From Candidatus Sabulitectum sp. (GTDB lineage Bacteria > Fermentibacterota > Fermentibacteria > Fermentibacterales > JCC-6), in contig JAGLQD010000317.1 of the NCBI GenBank assembly GCA_023136985.1, positions 1-5,697 on the forward strand: a stretch of DNA of 5,697 nucleotides, written 5' to 3'. Below are positions 1 through 5,697 of the stretch, one piece after another. Made by a program: the position numbers and the translations under genes. The first letter of the stretch is position 1. Each line of letters begins with the position of its first letter. The notes beneath the pieces are model-generated. The model saw only the letters and a list, made by a program, of their open reading frames with translations, searched no databases and was not told the origin of the DNA.

Positions 1-1163
1 ATCCCGCAGAATTCATGGCTGCCTCCCTCACCAGTGAGATCGGAACAGTTTCTAAACTGAGATCTCTTGTGAAGGAAGCAATCAGGCTTGGTGTTACTGT
101 TGCCGGACCGTCTGTAAATCACGGGATGGCCAGGTTCGAGGCCTCTTCACCAGGCGAGATCGTTTATTCACTTGCAGCGATCAAGAATGTTGGTGTTACC
201 CCGGCTGAAGAAATTGTTGAAGCCAGGAATGTGTCAGGACAATTTAAGACCATATTTGATTTGTGTGCTTCTGTGGCCTTTCTGGATAAATCTTCAGGGC
301 TGAACAGGCGGACACTGGAAGCCTTGATACTTGCAGGGGCTACAGACTGCCTGGAGGGAAACAGAGCCCAGCAGCTGAAAGTTATGGAACAGGCTTTAGA
401 GTATGCTTCTGCAGCCAGAAGACATCGTGACTCCGGCCAGATGTCCCTGTTCGGAGGTGCCGGGGATGAGCCGGTTGTTCCTGCTCTTGTGCCATCTGAT
501 GAGATACCGCTTGAAGATAAGCTGGAAAAAGAAAGAGAGATGCTGGGCTTCTATTTTTCCGGACATCCTCTCGATATCTACAAAGAAGAAGTAATGGGAT
601 TTACTACTCTGTTTGTTGATCAGGTTAATTCAGCTCCAATAGGTTCTCTTTCTGTGGCTGGAGCCATTGCAGAGATCAGAAAAATACAAACCCGCAAAGG
701 AATAATGGCTTTTGTTACCATAGCAGGTAAGAAGGGGTCTGCTGAAGTTATCATCTTCTCAGATGTTCTTGAAAAATACGATGATATTGTTCAGACTGGC
801 GCACTGGTTATTTTTGAAGGAGAGGTAACTGAGGGCAAAGGAGACAGGGATGATAAGATGCTGGTTGATCGTGTGATCCCGCTTCATGAGAGCCGACTGC
901 TGATGAATGCAGGTGTTTATATTGAGGTTGACGGCTTTGAATGTGATATGTCACTACTGGGAGAGGCCGCAGAGTTCATGAAAAAGAACCCAGGCGGCGG
1001 CAAGGTCTTTATGAAGGTTAAATTTCCGTCAGGAAGAATCGTGAATGCTATTTCCAGATCTCTTACAGTCAGGCCGGATAACGATGTTCTGGCAGGGTTA
1101 AGAAGCATTTTGCCTGATAACTCAAGAGTGTCCCTCTGCCGGGGTAACGGGAGGTTCAGATGA
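1..1163 (+). CDS. dnaE: DNA polymerase III subunit alpha, C-terminal part (5' end outside window)
   Basis: This is the catalytic subunit of the replicative polymerase, which copies the chromosome in the cytoplasm as part of the Pol III holoenzyme. The reading frame is already open at base 3, where PAEFMAA matches the conserved YPAEFMAA stretch of DnaE, so the ATG at 15 is internal and the gene begins upstream. Counting from the codon at base 3, the 386 visible residues show: the end of the finger region and a helix-hairpin-helix-like stretch (LAAIKNVGV from residue 57); a likely beta-clamp-binding motif QMSLFG at residue 146; the very conserved EREMLGFYFSGHPLD block around residues 177-191; an OB-fold from about 215 to 294; and the C-terminal domain ending shortly after LAGLRSILPDNSRVSL. 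The order matches E. coli DnaE through to its C-terminus, so the 3' end is intact. The internal clamp motif and OB-fold mark it as DnaE, not PolC. The stop codon overlaps the next start by four bases (ATGA). Confidence 0.97.
   Translation, partial: PAEFMAASLTSEIGTVSKLRSLVKEAIRLGVTVAGPSVNHGMARFEASSPGEIVYSLAAIKNVGVTPAEEIVEARNVSGQFKTIFDLCASVAFLDKSSGLNRRTLEALILAGATDCLEGNRAQQLKVMEQALEYASAARRHRDSGQMSLFGGAGDEPVVPALVPSDEIPLEDKLEKEREMLGFYFSGHPLDIYKEEVMGFTTLFVDQVNSAPIGSLSVAGAIAEIRKIQTRKGIMAFVTIAGKKGSAEVIIFSDVLEKYDDIVQTGALVIFEGEVTEGKGDRDDKMLVDRVIPLHESRLLMNAGVYIEVDGFECDMSLLGEAAEFMKKNPGGGKVFMKVKFPSGRIVNAISRSLTVRPDNDVLAGLRSILPDNSRVSLCRGNGRFR
1149..1154 (+). promoter_or_regulatory. Ribosome binding site for the YjbH-like gene
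   Basis: GGGAGG lies five bases before the ATG at 1160, inside the last codons of dnaE. Together with the ATGA stop/start overlap, it supports this start and suggests translation is coupled to dnaE. Confidence 0.65.
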
Positions 1164-1876
1164 AGTTTCTATTCCATACAGCCATTGTTTTCCTTATGGC
1201 AACCCAGGGTATTTCCGGGGAACTGATGCGGGTGGCCGGAGAGCCCACAGCAGGGGTTATTGCCCCGGGAACATTCAACGTGGCAATGAGTACTTTTCCA
1301 GTAAGTGGTCTTAAATTTTCAGTTACAGTGGGGATCCTGCCAAGATTTATGGCTGGACTGGGCTACGGCGGCTGGAACATAAATGGAATTGGTGACCCGG
1401 ACTGGTTTGAAGAGGTATATCTTAAAGCAAGATTTAGAGTATTTGATGAAAAAAGAACTTTCCCGGCCATTGCTCTGGGGTATGATAATGAGGATGAGCA
1501 TGCAAGATCAGGTGCTGAGTATCTGAGGCCTGCAAGGGATATCTATATGGTATTCAGCAAGAATTTTGCCGGTTGGGGAGGCGACATGGGCTTCCATTTC
1601 GGTGTAAATCTTAACGGTGATGATACCGATCATATTGGAAGCTGGCTTGGTGTTGATAAATCCTTTCCAGGAGGATTTGGAGTAGCAGCAGACTGGGATC
1701 TTGGAACAAATGGTGACACGGAGTACCGGTTTGAAAAAACCGGTGGATTTGTGGATATTGAAGCCTACTGGGAAAGTTTCGGCCAGGTAAGGATCGGTCT
1801 CAGGTTCAATGATGTTCTTGAAACAGGAGGCTCTCAATACCGTTCGCTTGTAATTGATTTTCTGGGACTTATTTAA
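1160..1876 (+). CDS. YjbH-like exported protein, putative outer-membrane beta-barrel
   Basis: A 238-residue protein with an N-terminal signal peptide: a short basic start (MK), a hydrophobic core, and a likely cleavage after about residue 20 (QGISG/EL). The mature part is rich in glycine and aromatic residues, with alternating polar and apolar residues typical of beta strands and no hydrophobic transmembrane helix. Several stretches recall the YjbH family of putative outer-membrane lipoproteins or porin-like proteins linked to exopolysaccharide: GTFNVAMSTFP near residue 37, the GDPDWFEEVYLKARFRVFD region (about 78-96), PAIALGYDNED from residue 102, and YMVFSKNF from residue 129. There is no lipobox cysteine, so it is not an obvious lipoprotein. 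The C-terminus (IDFLGLI) lacks the usual terminal aromatic residue of barrel proteins. The family match is from memory of motifs; the exact role is unknown, and no polysaccharide genes are visible nearby. It overlaps dnaE by four bases. Confidence 0.7.
   Translation: MKFLFHTAIVFLMATQGISGELMRVAGEPTAGVIAPGTFNVAMSTFPVSGLKFSVTVGILPRFMAGLGYGGWNINGIGDPDWFEEVYLKARFRVFDEKRTFPAIALGYDNEDEHARSGAEYLRPARDIYMVFSKNFAGWGGDMGFHFGVNLNGDDTDHIGSWLGVDKSFPGGFGVAADWDLGTNGDTEYRFEKTGGFVDIEAYWESFGQVRIGLRFNDVLETGGSQYRSLVIDFLGLI
1725..1744 (+). repeat. Perfect 8-bp inverted repeat with GAAA loop, inside coding sequence
   Basis: ACCGGTTT (1725-1732) and AAACCGGT (1737-1744) are exact reverse complements separated by GAAA, giving a stem capped by a GNRA-type tetraloop if transcribed from the + strand. 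T1724 and G1745 could add a wobble pair. It lies within the YjbH-like gene, encoding the residues around YRFEKTG. No T-run follows, so it is not a classical terminator. It may be chance. Confidence 0.6.
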
Positions 1877-1880
1877 GGAG
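1875..1880 (+). promoter_or_regulatory. Ribosome binding site for the aminopeptidase, overlapping the upstream stop
   Basis: AAGGAG begins within the TAA stop of the YjbH-like gene (1874-1876) and is six bases before the ATG at 1887. This ideal spacing decides the start in favour of 1887 over an in-frame TTG at 1854 that would overlap the upstream gene. Confidence 0.85.
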
Positions 1881-1886
1881 ACTGTG

Positions 1887-3113
1887 ATGAATAAGGGTTT
1901 AATGAAAGCATACTCAGAAATTATTCTCAGCGGTGCTTTAAAGATAAAAAAAGGTGATGTTCTCTGGCTGAGAAGCGAACCGGTTCATATTGAACTGGCC
2001 AGGTTCATGGCTGAAACCGCTTACAAACTCGGTGCAAAATATGTTAATGTTTCTCTTGAGGACCCTGCATTCGATCGGATCAGAATTGATTCAATAACTG
2101 ATGACGACTTTCTGGATTATGTTCCGGAGAACAGAACACCCATGTTTGATTCAGTTGTAAAGGAGGGGTGGCGTTCTCTTGCATTGCGAGGGCCTTCCCA
2201 GCCCGATCTCATGGAGGGTGTCAATTCTGTGAAGCTTGGCAGAGCGCTCAAAGCTTCTGCCATGGCAAGAAAGGGTTTTCTTTCTGCAGTATCTTCCAAC
2301 AAAGTGCCCTGGAATGTCTGCCTTGCCCCCACAAAAGAATGGTCTGCAAAGGTGCTGGGCAGCCATGAAGACTGGGAAAAGAGGATATGGGATGTTCTTA
2401 TTCCCATCCTCAGACTGGACAGGGAAGACCCGGTTGCTGCATGGCTCGAGCATGATGCCCTGTTGAAGAAACGAGCTGCATTCCTTAACTCCCGCAAGTT
2501 TCCAAAGATAAGATTTACCGGTCCCGGTACTGATCTCACAGTAGGGATGCTTCCAGACAGACGGTTCAACGGAGGAAGCAGTGTTTCCTCTGATGGAACT
2601 GTCTTCTTTCCTAATATTCCCACTGAAGAGGTGTTCAGCACTCCGGACAACACTGCCACAGCAGGTACTGTCAAATGTACCAGACCTGTTACCGTGTACG
2701 GAGCACAGGTTAACGGTGCATGGTTCCGGTTTGAAGCCGGAAGAGTTGTTCAGTCCGGAGCAGATTCAAATGCCGATGTTCTTAAGCAGTATCTCGGTAC
2801 GGACCTTGGTGCATCCATGCTCGGTGAAGTTGCTCTTGTAGGGGTGGATTCCCCTATCTATAGATCGGGAAAGATCTTTCATAATATTCTATTTGACGAG
2901 AATGCTTCCTGCCATATAGCTTTGGGTAATGGTTATACCGATTGTATTGTTAATGGAACTACCATGGATGACCAGGCTTTGCAGAACTGCAGATGCAACC
3001 AGTCTCTTGTCCATACAGATTTCATGATCGGCAGTGAAGAGGTTGATGTAACAGGTATTACAGAAAATGGTTCTGAAGAAAAGATAATCAAGAACGGTGA
3101 GTTCGTTATCTGA
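1887..3113 (+). CDS. M29-family metallo-aminopeptidase (AmpS/aminopeptidase T type)
   Basis: A complete 408-residue enzyme, the usual size for family M29. It is expected to remove N-terminal amino acids from peptides using a two-metal centre, probably as a cytoplasmic dimer; there is no signal peptide. The expected metal-binding and active-site residues of the family are present and in order: the PTEEVF motif (Glu247/Glu248), LGEVALV (Glu314), DENASCH (Asp337 to His343), Tyr350 seven residues after that His, and HTDFMIG (His376 and Asp378). These positions are close to those I recall for Thermus aminopeptidase T. The N-terminal half is the less conserved M29 domain that includes the ALKIKKGDVLWLRSEP region near the start. 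The ATG at 1887 is chosen because of the AAGGAG six bases upstream. The gene follows the YjbH-like gene by 10 bases and precedes the Trm112-like gene by 10 bases. Substrate preference cannot be read from the sequence. Confidence 0.93.
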   Translation: MNKGLMKAYSEIILSGALKIKKGDVLWLRSEPVHIELARFMAETAYKLGAKYVNVSLEDPAFDRIRIDSITDDDFLDYVPENRTPMFDSVVKEGWRSLALRGPSQPDLMEGVNSVKLGRALKASAMARKGFLSAVSSNKVPWNVCLAPTKEWSAKVLGSHEDWEKRIWDVLIPILRLDREDPVAAWLEHDALLKKRAAFLNSRKFPKIRFTGPGTDLTVGMLPDRRFNGGSSVSSDGTVFFPNIPTEEVFSTPDNTATAGTVKCTRPVTVYGAQVNGAWFRFEAGRVVQSGADSNADVLKQYLGTDLGASMLGEVALVGVDSPIYRSGKIFHNILFDENASCHIALGNGYTDCIVNGTTMDDQALQNCRCNQSLVHTDFMIGSEEVDVTGITENGSEEKIIKNGEFVI

Positions 3114-3117
3114 AGGG
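3112..3117 (+). promoter_or_regulatory. Ribosome binding site for the Trm112-like gene
   Basis: GAAGGG overlaps the TGA stop of the aminopeptidase gene and is six bases before the ATG at 3124. It supports that start over an in-frame GTG at 3097, which would overlap the aminopeptidase gene. Confidence 0.75.
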
Positions 3118-3123
3118 AAAAAA

Positions 3124-3300
3124 ATGGTTGATCCGAGATTGCTTGAAATACTGGTATGCCCTGGTTGCAAGGGAGAGCTTGAGTACAGAACAGAAGGTAA
3201 AGAAAGCTTGATCTGTCACGGGTGTGCACTGGTTTTTCCTGTAAGAGATGATATTCCGGTGATGCTTATGGATGAGGCTGAGCCTGTTAAAGATCAGTGA
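3124..3300 (+). CDS. Trm112/UPF0434 (YcaR-like) small zinc-ribbon protein
   Basis: A 58-residue protein matching the Trm112-like family (UPF0434; YcaR in E. coli). The opening LLEILVCPGC and the later GCALVFPVRDDIPVML are family signatures. Four cysteines form two pairs, Cys12/Cys15 (CPGC) and Cys31/Cys34 (CHGC), and could bind one zinc ion; many bacterial members lack some of these. In eukaryotes and archaea, Trm112 is a small activating partner that stabilises several methyltransferases acting on tRNA, rRNA and release factors. The role in most bacteria is less clear, and no methyltransferase gene lies in this window. The start at ATG 3124 is supported by GAAGGG six bases upstream and by the normal family length. 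Its stop overlaps the GTG start of the DUF167 gene, so the two are probably translated together. Confidence 0.9.
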   Translation: MVDPRLLEILVCPGCKGELEYRTEGKESLICHGCALVFPVRDDIPVMLMDEAEPVKDQ

Positions 3301-3563
3301 AGTCAACTGTTTATGTTAAAGTAAAAGTGACTCCCGGCAGGAACAGAACAGAGTTCTGCTCACTGCTGGACGATGGATACAGCAAGATAAACCTGAAAGC
3401 AAAGCCAGTTCACGGCAGGGCAAACGCAGAGCTTGTTAAATGGATCTCCGAACAATTCGGTGTCCGTGTTGATGCAGTTGTGATCAAGTCGGGAAACACA
3501 TACAGAAGAAAGACTCTTAAAGTGATATCTCCTTCCAGGATCCCTCTGTGGTACAATGGTTGA
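3297..3563 (+). CDS. DUF167 (YggU-like, UPF0235) family protein
   Basis: An 88-residue protein of the DUF167/UPF0235 family (E. coli YggU), a small conserved fold of unproven function. The hallmark residues are visible: the early VKVTPGRNRTEF strand and turn (residues 9-20), KAKPVHGRANAELVKWISE (34-52), where the family has a Pro-x-x-Gly-x-Ala-Asn core, and IKSGNTYRRKTLKV (63-76), matching the Gly-x-x-x-Arg-x-Lys pattern. The start is the GTG at 3297, which overlaps the previous stop (GTGA). No strong Shine-Dalgarno precedes it, so expression probably depends on coupling to the Trm112-like gene. Its last eight bases overlap the start of the following large gene. The family is often found next to other small housekeeping genes, so the position says little about function. 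Confidence 0.9.
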   Translation: MKSTVYVKVKVTPGRNRTEFCSLLDDGYSKINLKAKPVHGRANAELVKWISEQFGVRVDAVVIKSGNTYRRKTLKVISPSRIPLWYNG

Positions 3564-5697
3564 ATTGACTCTGGCTCATTCCATTCGCTCTGAGTTGTCT
3601 GAAAATGGCAGAAGGCGGATACTGGTCAGAAACATGCATAACGCAGAGAAGTTCACTGGTATTCTTAACTCCATTCTTGAAGACACCCGACTTTTCATTG
3701 TGGATTGTACCGATGAAAATACCTTGAGGAAAAGTCTTTTCTCCTATTTTGTCGGAGATAATCTACCTTTGAAAGAGACTGCTTTTGAAACAGGATGGCG
3801 ATCTCATGCTACAGAGATATCTCTCTGCTCTGACTCAGAAGGTCTTGAGGTGGTTGCAGGTCTTCAAAGTATCAGGAAAGATATAGAGACCTTTCTTCTG
3901 AACAGTACATCGGCTCCCCCGGGGAGATCTGTCCTGTCAAAAGTGTATTCATCTTTTACCCTCTCCCTTCCAACTGTGATCTGTTTCTTAAACTACCGGG
4001 GGCAGGACTGGGGTCCTCCTGAAAGTTTGTCTATCTGCATGCCTCCGTTCATAGTATTCAGGGAGGATTGCGAGAATCTAACTGGATCTGACTGTGTTAT
4101 TGAGGCCGGCATGATGTCCACCGATTCCATAGAGAACTATCTTGCTTTATCAGGTTCACAGATAGCACTGGAAGAGATCATGGCTGCTACAGGTGGTGAT
4201 GAAGGTCTCGTATTGCTTTATGCGGGAATGCAGATACACACCGGTGGAGTCGGCCACAGTCTCCTTGGGGAATTTGACTCTTTTCTGCAGAAAAACCCGG
4301 AGCTGGCTCTGTTTGCCAGATCGGCTGCTCTTGTGGGCATGCGGTTTATCCCGGAAGAAGTATCAGCGTTGTCAGGGGTATCAACAGAGACTGTTTTCTC
4401 CCTGGGCAGAAGGATCAATCTCTGGAAGGGGCACCTTGCCGGATATTTTTTAAGTGCAGTTATCCGCGAGTATCTTCTGAAAGATATGCTTCCGGAAGAA
4501 AAAGACAGAATGCTGCGAAGAGCTGCAGAGATCGTTATGTCATTAAGGGGCAGGAATAGACGCTCATACCAGACAGCAGGAGATATTCAGGTGAGAGCAG
4601 GGCTCCATTCTCTTGCAGTTGAATCATATAATAATGCTGCCGAACTGGCTGAAGGATATCTTATCAGAGCAGATCTGTACCGGAGAGCTGCACTGTTCTC
4701 TCTGAACAGATCAGATGATTTTCTGCTGCAGGCTGCGCTGAACCTGTACCGCTCAGAGTTTTACCATGAGGCTGCAGATGTTCTGGGGTCTATTAAGGAT
4801 CCTTCTGATTCTGCAATAGATGTGTTGCTGGGATTGTGTGTCACATCAATGGGAGATTCACTGAACCAGTGGCCTGATCCACATAAAGAAACAGGTATTC
4901 GCTCTATTGTACCCGAAGTCCTTCATTCCAGAAGTTTTCAGCGCAACGGTTTTTTTCACAAAGCTGAAAGGATCCTTCTTGACTGTGCCGTAGGGGAGCC
5001 GTTGCGTTCTGTGGTTTGTCTTGTGGAGCTTGGAGAGCAACTGTACAAAAGGGGAATGGTGGAGAATTCCCTATACACAATGACCGCAGCTGTTCGTGAA
5101 GCCGTGTCACTCGGGGCGGACTGGCTTGAAAGAAAAGCTCTTTTTACTTCTTTGAAAGCATGGAATAACCTTGGACAACATGACAAAGTAAATTCAAACC
5201 TCAGCAGACTGCTTGAGTTGACACTTCTTTCAGGCAACAGAAGGAAGCTGGTATCGGTATACAATCTTTATGCAAACTCAAAACTTCTTGGCGGTGAGTA
5301 CAGCAAGGCTCTGAATCTTTACTCTTCTGCGCTTAGATCTCTTGATGATACTTCTGAAACCCGCGGGATGAGAATTATCATCTTAAACAACATAGGCGTT
5401 GCCCAGCGGCAGCTTTTCCGCACCACTGATTCTCTTCATACCTTTATGCGACAGGTTCGCATTTCGGTCTCTTCAGGGAATTTGTCCCGGGCCTGCGTAG
5501 CATACGGTAACATGGCTCGCATCTTCATTCACATGAGCAACACTGATGCTGCTGAAGACTGCCTTGAAACCATGATTGAATTTGCAGGTCTGGGAAACGT
5601 CGTGCAGGTAAAGGATTCCATCTGTTACATATCTTCGCAGATCGCTTTTATGAAAGGCGATGAGGAAAGTGCTTTCTCACTTATAAAACACTCAGAG
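3556..5697 (+). CDS. Large STAND-like degenerate NTPase with TPR-like repeats (3' end outside window)
   Basis: The frame is open from the ATG at 3556 to the window edge (714 codons, no stop). An in-frame TGA at 3523 limits the start to this only nearby ATG, which overlaps the DUF167 gene by eight bases; no good Shine-Dalgarno is seen. There is no signal peptide or transmembrane helix. Residues 1-330 follow the plan of MalT/AAA_16-type STAND NTPases: a strand then NMHNAEKF (26-33) where Walker A is expected; TVICFLNYRGQDW (140-152) where Walker B and the usual D-x-x-W-x-D are expected; FREDCE followed by a segment near 186-196 resembling the sensor region; ELALFARSAALVGMRF (249-264) resembling the start of a winged helix; and FLSAVIREYLL (298-308) resembling the F-x-H-x-x-x-R-E motif. 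From about residue 340 it becomes helical repeats of TPR type, for example HSLAVESYNNAAE (351-363) and GEYSKALNLYSSAL (580-593). Such proteins usually sense a ligand or partner through the repeats. The catalytic motifs look lost. Function and C-terminal domain are unknown. Confidence 0.8.
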   Translation, partial: MVELTLAHSIRSELSENGRRRILVRNMHNAEKFTGILNSILEDTRLFIVDCTDENTLRKSLFSYFVGDNLPLKETAFETGWRSHATEISLCSDSEGLEVVAGLQSIRKDIETFLLNSTSAPPGRSVLSKVYSSFTLSLPTVICFLNYRGQDWGPPESLSICMPPFIVFREDCENLTGSDCVIEAGMMSTDSIENYLALSGSQIALEEIMAATGGDEGLVLLYAGMQIHTGGVGHSLLGEFDSFLQKNPELALFARSAALVGMRFIPEEVSALSGVSTETVFSLGRRINLWKGHLAGYFLSAVIREYLLKDMLPEEKDRMLRRAAEIVMSLRGRNRRSYQTAGDIQVRAGLHSLAVESYNNAAELAEGYLIRADLYRRAALFSLNRSDDFLLQAALNLYRSEFYHEAADVLGSIKDPSDSAIDVLLGLCVTSMGDSLNQWPDPHKETGIRSIVPEVLHSRSFQRNGFFHKAERILLDCAVGEPLRSVVCLVELGEQLYKRGMVENSLYTMTAAVREAVSLGADWLERKALFTSLKAWNNLGQHDKVNSNLSRLLELTLLSGNRRKLVSVYNLYANSKLLGGEYSKALNLYSSALRSLDDTSETRGMRIIILNNIGVAQRQLFRTTDSLHTFMRQVRISVSSGNLSRACVAYGNMARIFIHMSNTDAAEDCLETMIEFAGLGNVVQVKDSICYISSQIAFMKGDEESAFSLIKHSE

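Noticed and set aside
15..17. ATG as the start of the first gene
   Set aside because: The same frame is open to base 3 and encodes PAEF immediately before this Met, a conserved internal DnaE motif. The gene starts outside the window.
2117..2674. 185-codon open frame on the minus strand
   Set aside because: It lies wholly within the well-supported M29 aminopeptidase gene, shows no recognisable motif and has no plausible neighbour on that strand.
3097..3123. In-frame GTG at 3097 as the start of the Trm112-like protein
   Set aside because: It would add nine residues outside the family's normal N-terminus and overlap the aminopeptidase gene, whereas ATG 3124 has a well-spaced GAAGGG.
3917..3924. 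CCCCGGGG palindrome in the large gene
   Set aside because: Only eight bases, no loop, no extension and no following T-run; readily explained by chance in coding sequence.
4193..4453. 86-codon + strand open frame
   Set aside because: It lies in another frame inside the large STAND/TPR-like gene, whose frame is continuous for 714 codons and shows protein-like features. The shorter frame is cysteine- and arginine-rich and has no family resemblance.
5218..5246. TTGACA at 5218 as a promoter -35 box
   Set aside because: With a 17-base spacer the -10 position reads AAGGAA, unlike TATAAT; the nearest TATA-like stretch (about 5258) is too far away, and the site is inside a coding region.
4956..5264. 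102-codon minus-strand open frame and its overlapping neighbours
   Set aside because: Serine-rich antisense reading of the TPR-like region, with no motif or ribosome binding site found.

Overview
The window is a gap-free stretch of bacterial chromosome. Six genes lie head to tail on the + strand, with no intergenic space longer than about 10 bases. In order they are: the C-terminal third of the replicative DNA polymerase III alpha subunit (dnaE, entering from the left edge); a secreted YjbH-like putative outer-membrane protein; a complete M29 metallo-aminopeptidase; a 58-residue zinc-ribbon protein of the Trm112/UPF0434 (YcaR) family; an 88-residue DUF167 (YggU-like) protein; and the first 714 codons of a large protein that runs off the right edge. 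No tRNA, rRNA, CRISPR array, insertion sequence, convincing internal promoter or terminator was seen.

The organism is probably a Gram-negative-type (diderm) bacterium. It has a DnaE1-type polymerase with an internal clamp-binding motif, and an exported protein that looks like an outer-membrane beta-barrel. Base composition is moderate, and arginine is often encoded by AGA/AGG in all the genes, so nothing suggests recent acquisition of one gene. The mix of genes would suit a member of the FCB-related or uncultivated candidate phyla, but that placement is a guess, not a demonstration.

The genes are packed like one transcription unit. dnaE and the YjbH-like gene overlap by ATGA. A Shine-Dalgarno AAGGAG overlaps the stop codon of the YjbH-like gene and serves the aminopeptidase. 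The Trm112-like gene follows 10 bases later with its own Shine-Dalgarno. The DUF167 gene starts at a GTG overlapping the Trm112-like stop, and the large gene starts inside the last eight bases of DUF167. The products belong to unrelated processes (replication, envelope, peptide turnover, possibly translation factor modification), so the grouping looks like housekeeping co-transcription rather than one pathway.

The most interesting item is the large 3' gene. Its first ~330 residues follow the layout of a STAND-type P-loop NTPase (MalT/AAA_16-like): nucleotide-binding core, sensor-like region, winged-helix-like segment, then TPR-like helices. However, the Walker A, Walker B and a later conserved His position all appear to be altered. 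It may be a pseudo-NTPase scaffold. A second small curiosity is a perfect 8-bp hairpin with a GAAA tetraloop inside the YjbH-like coding sequence.
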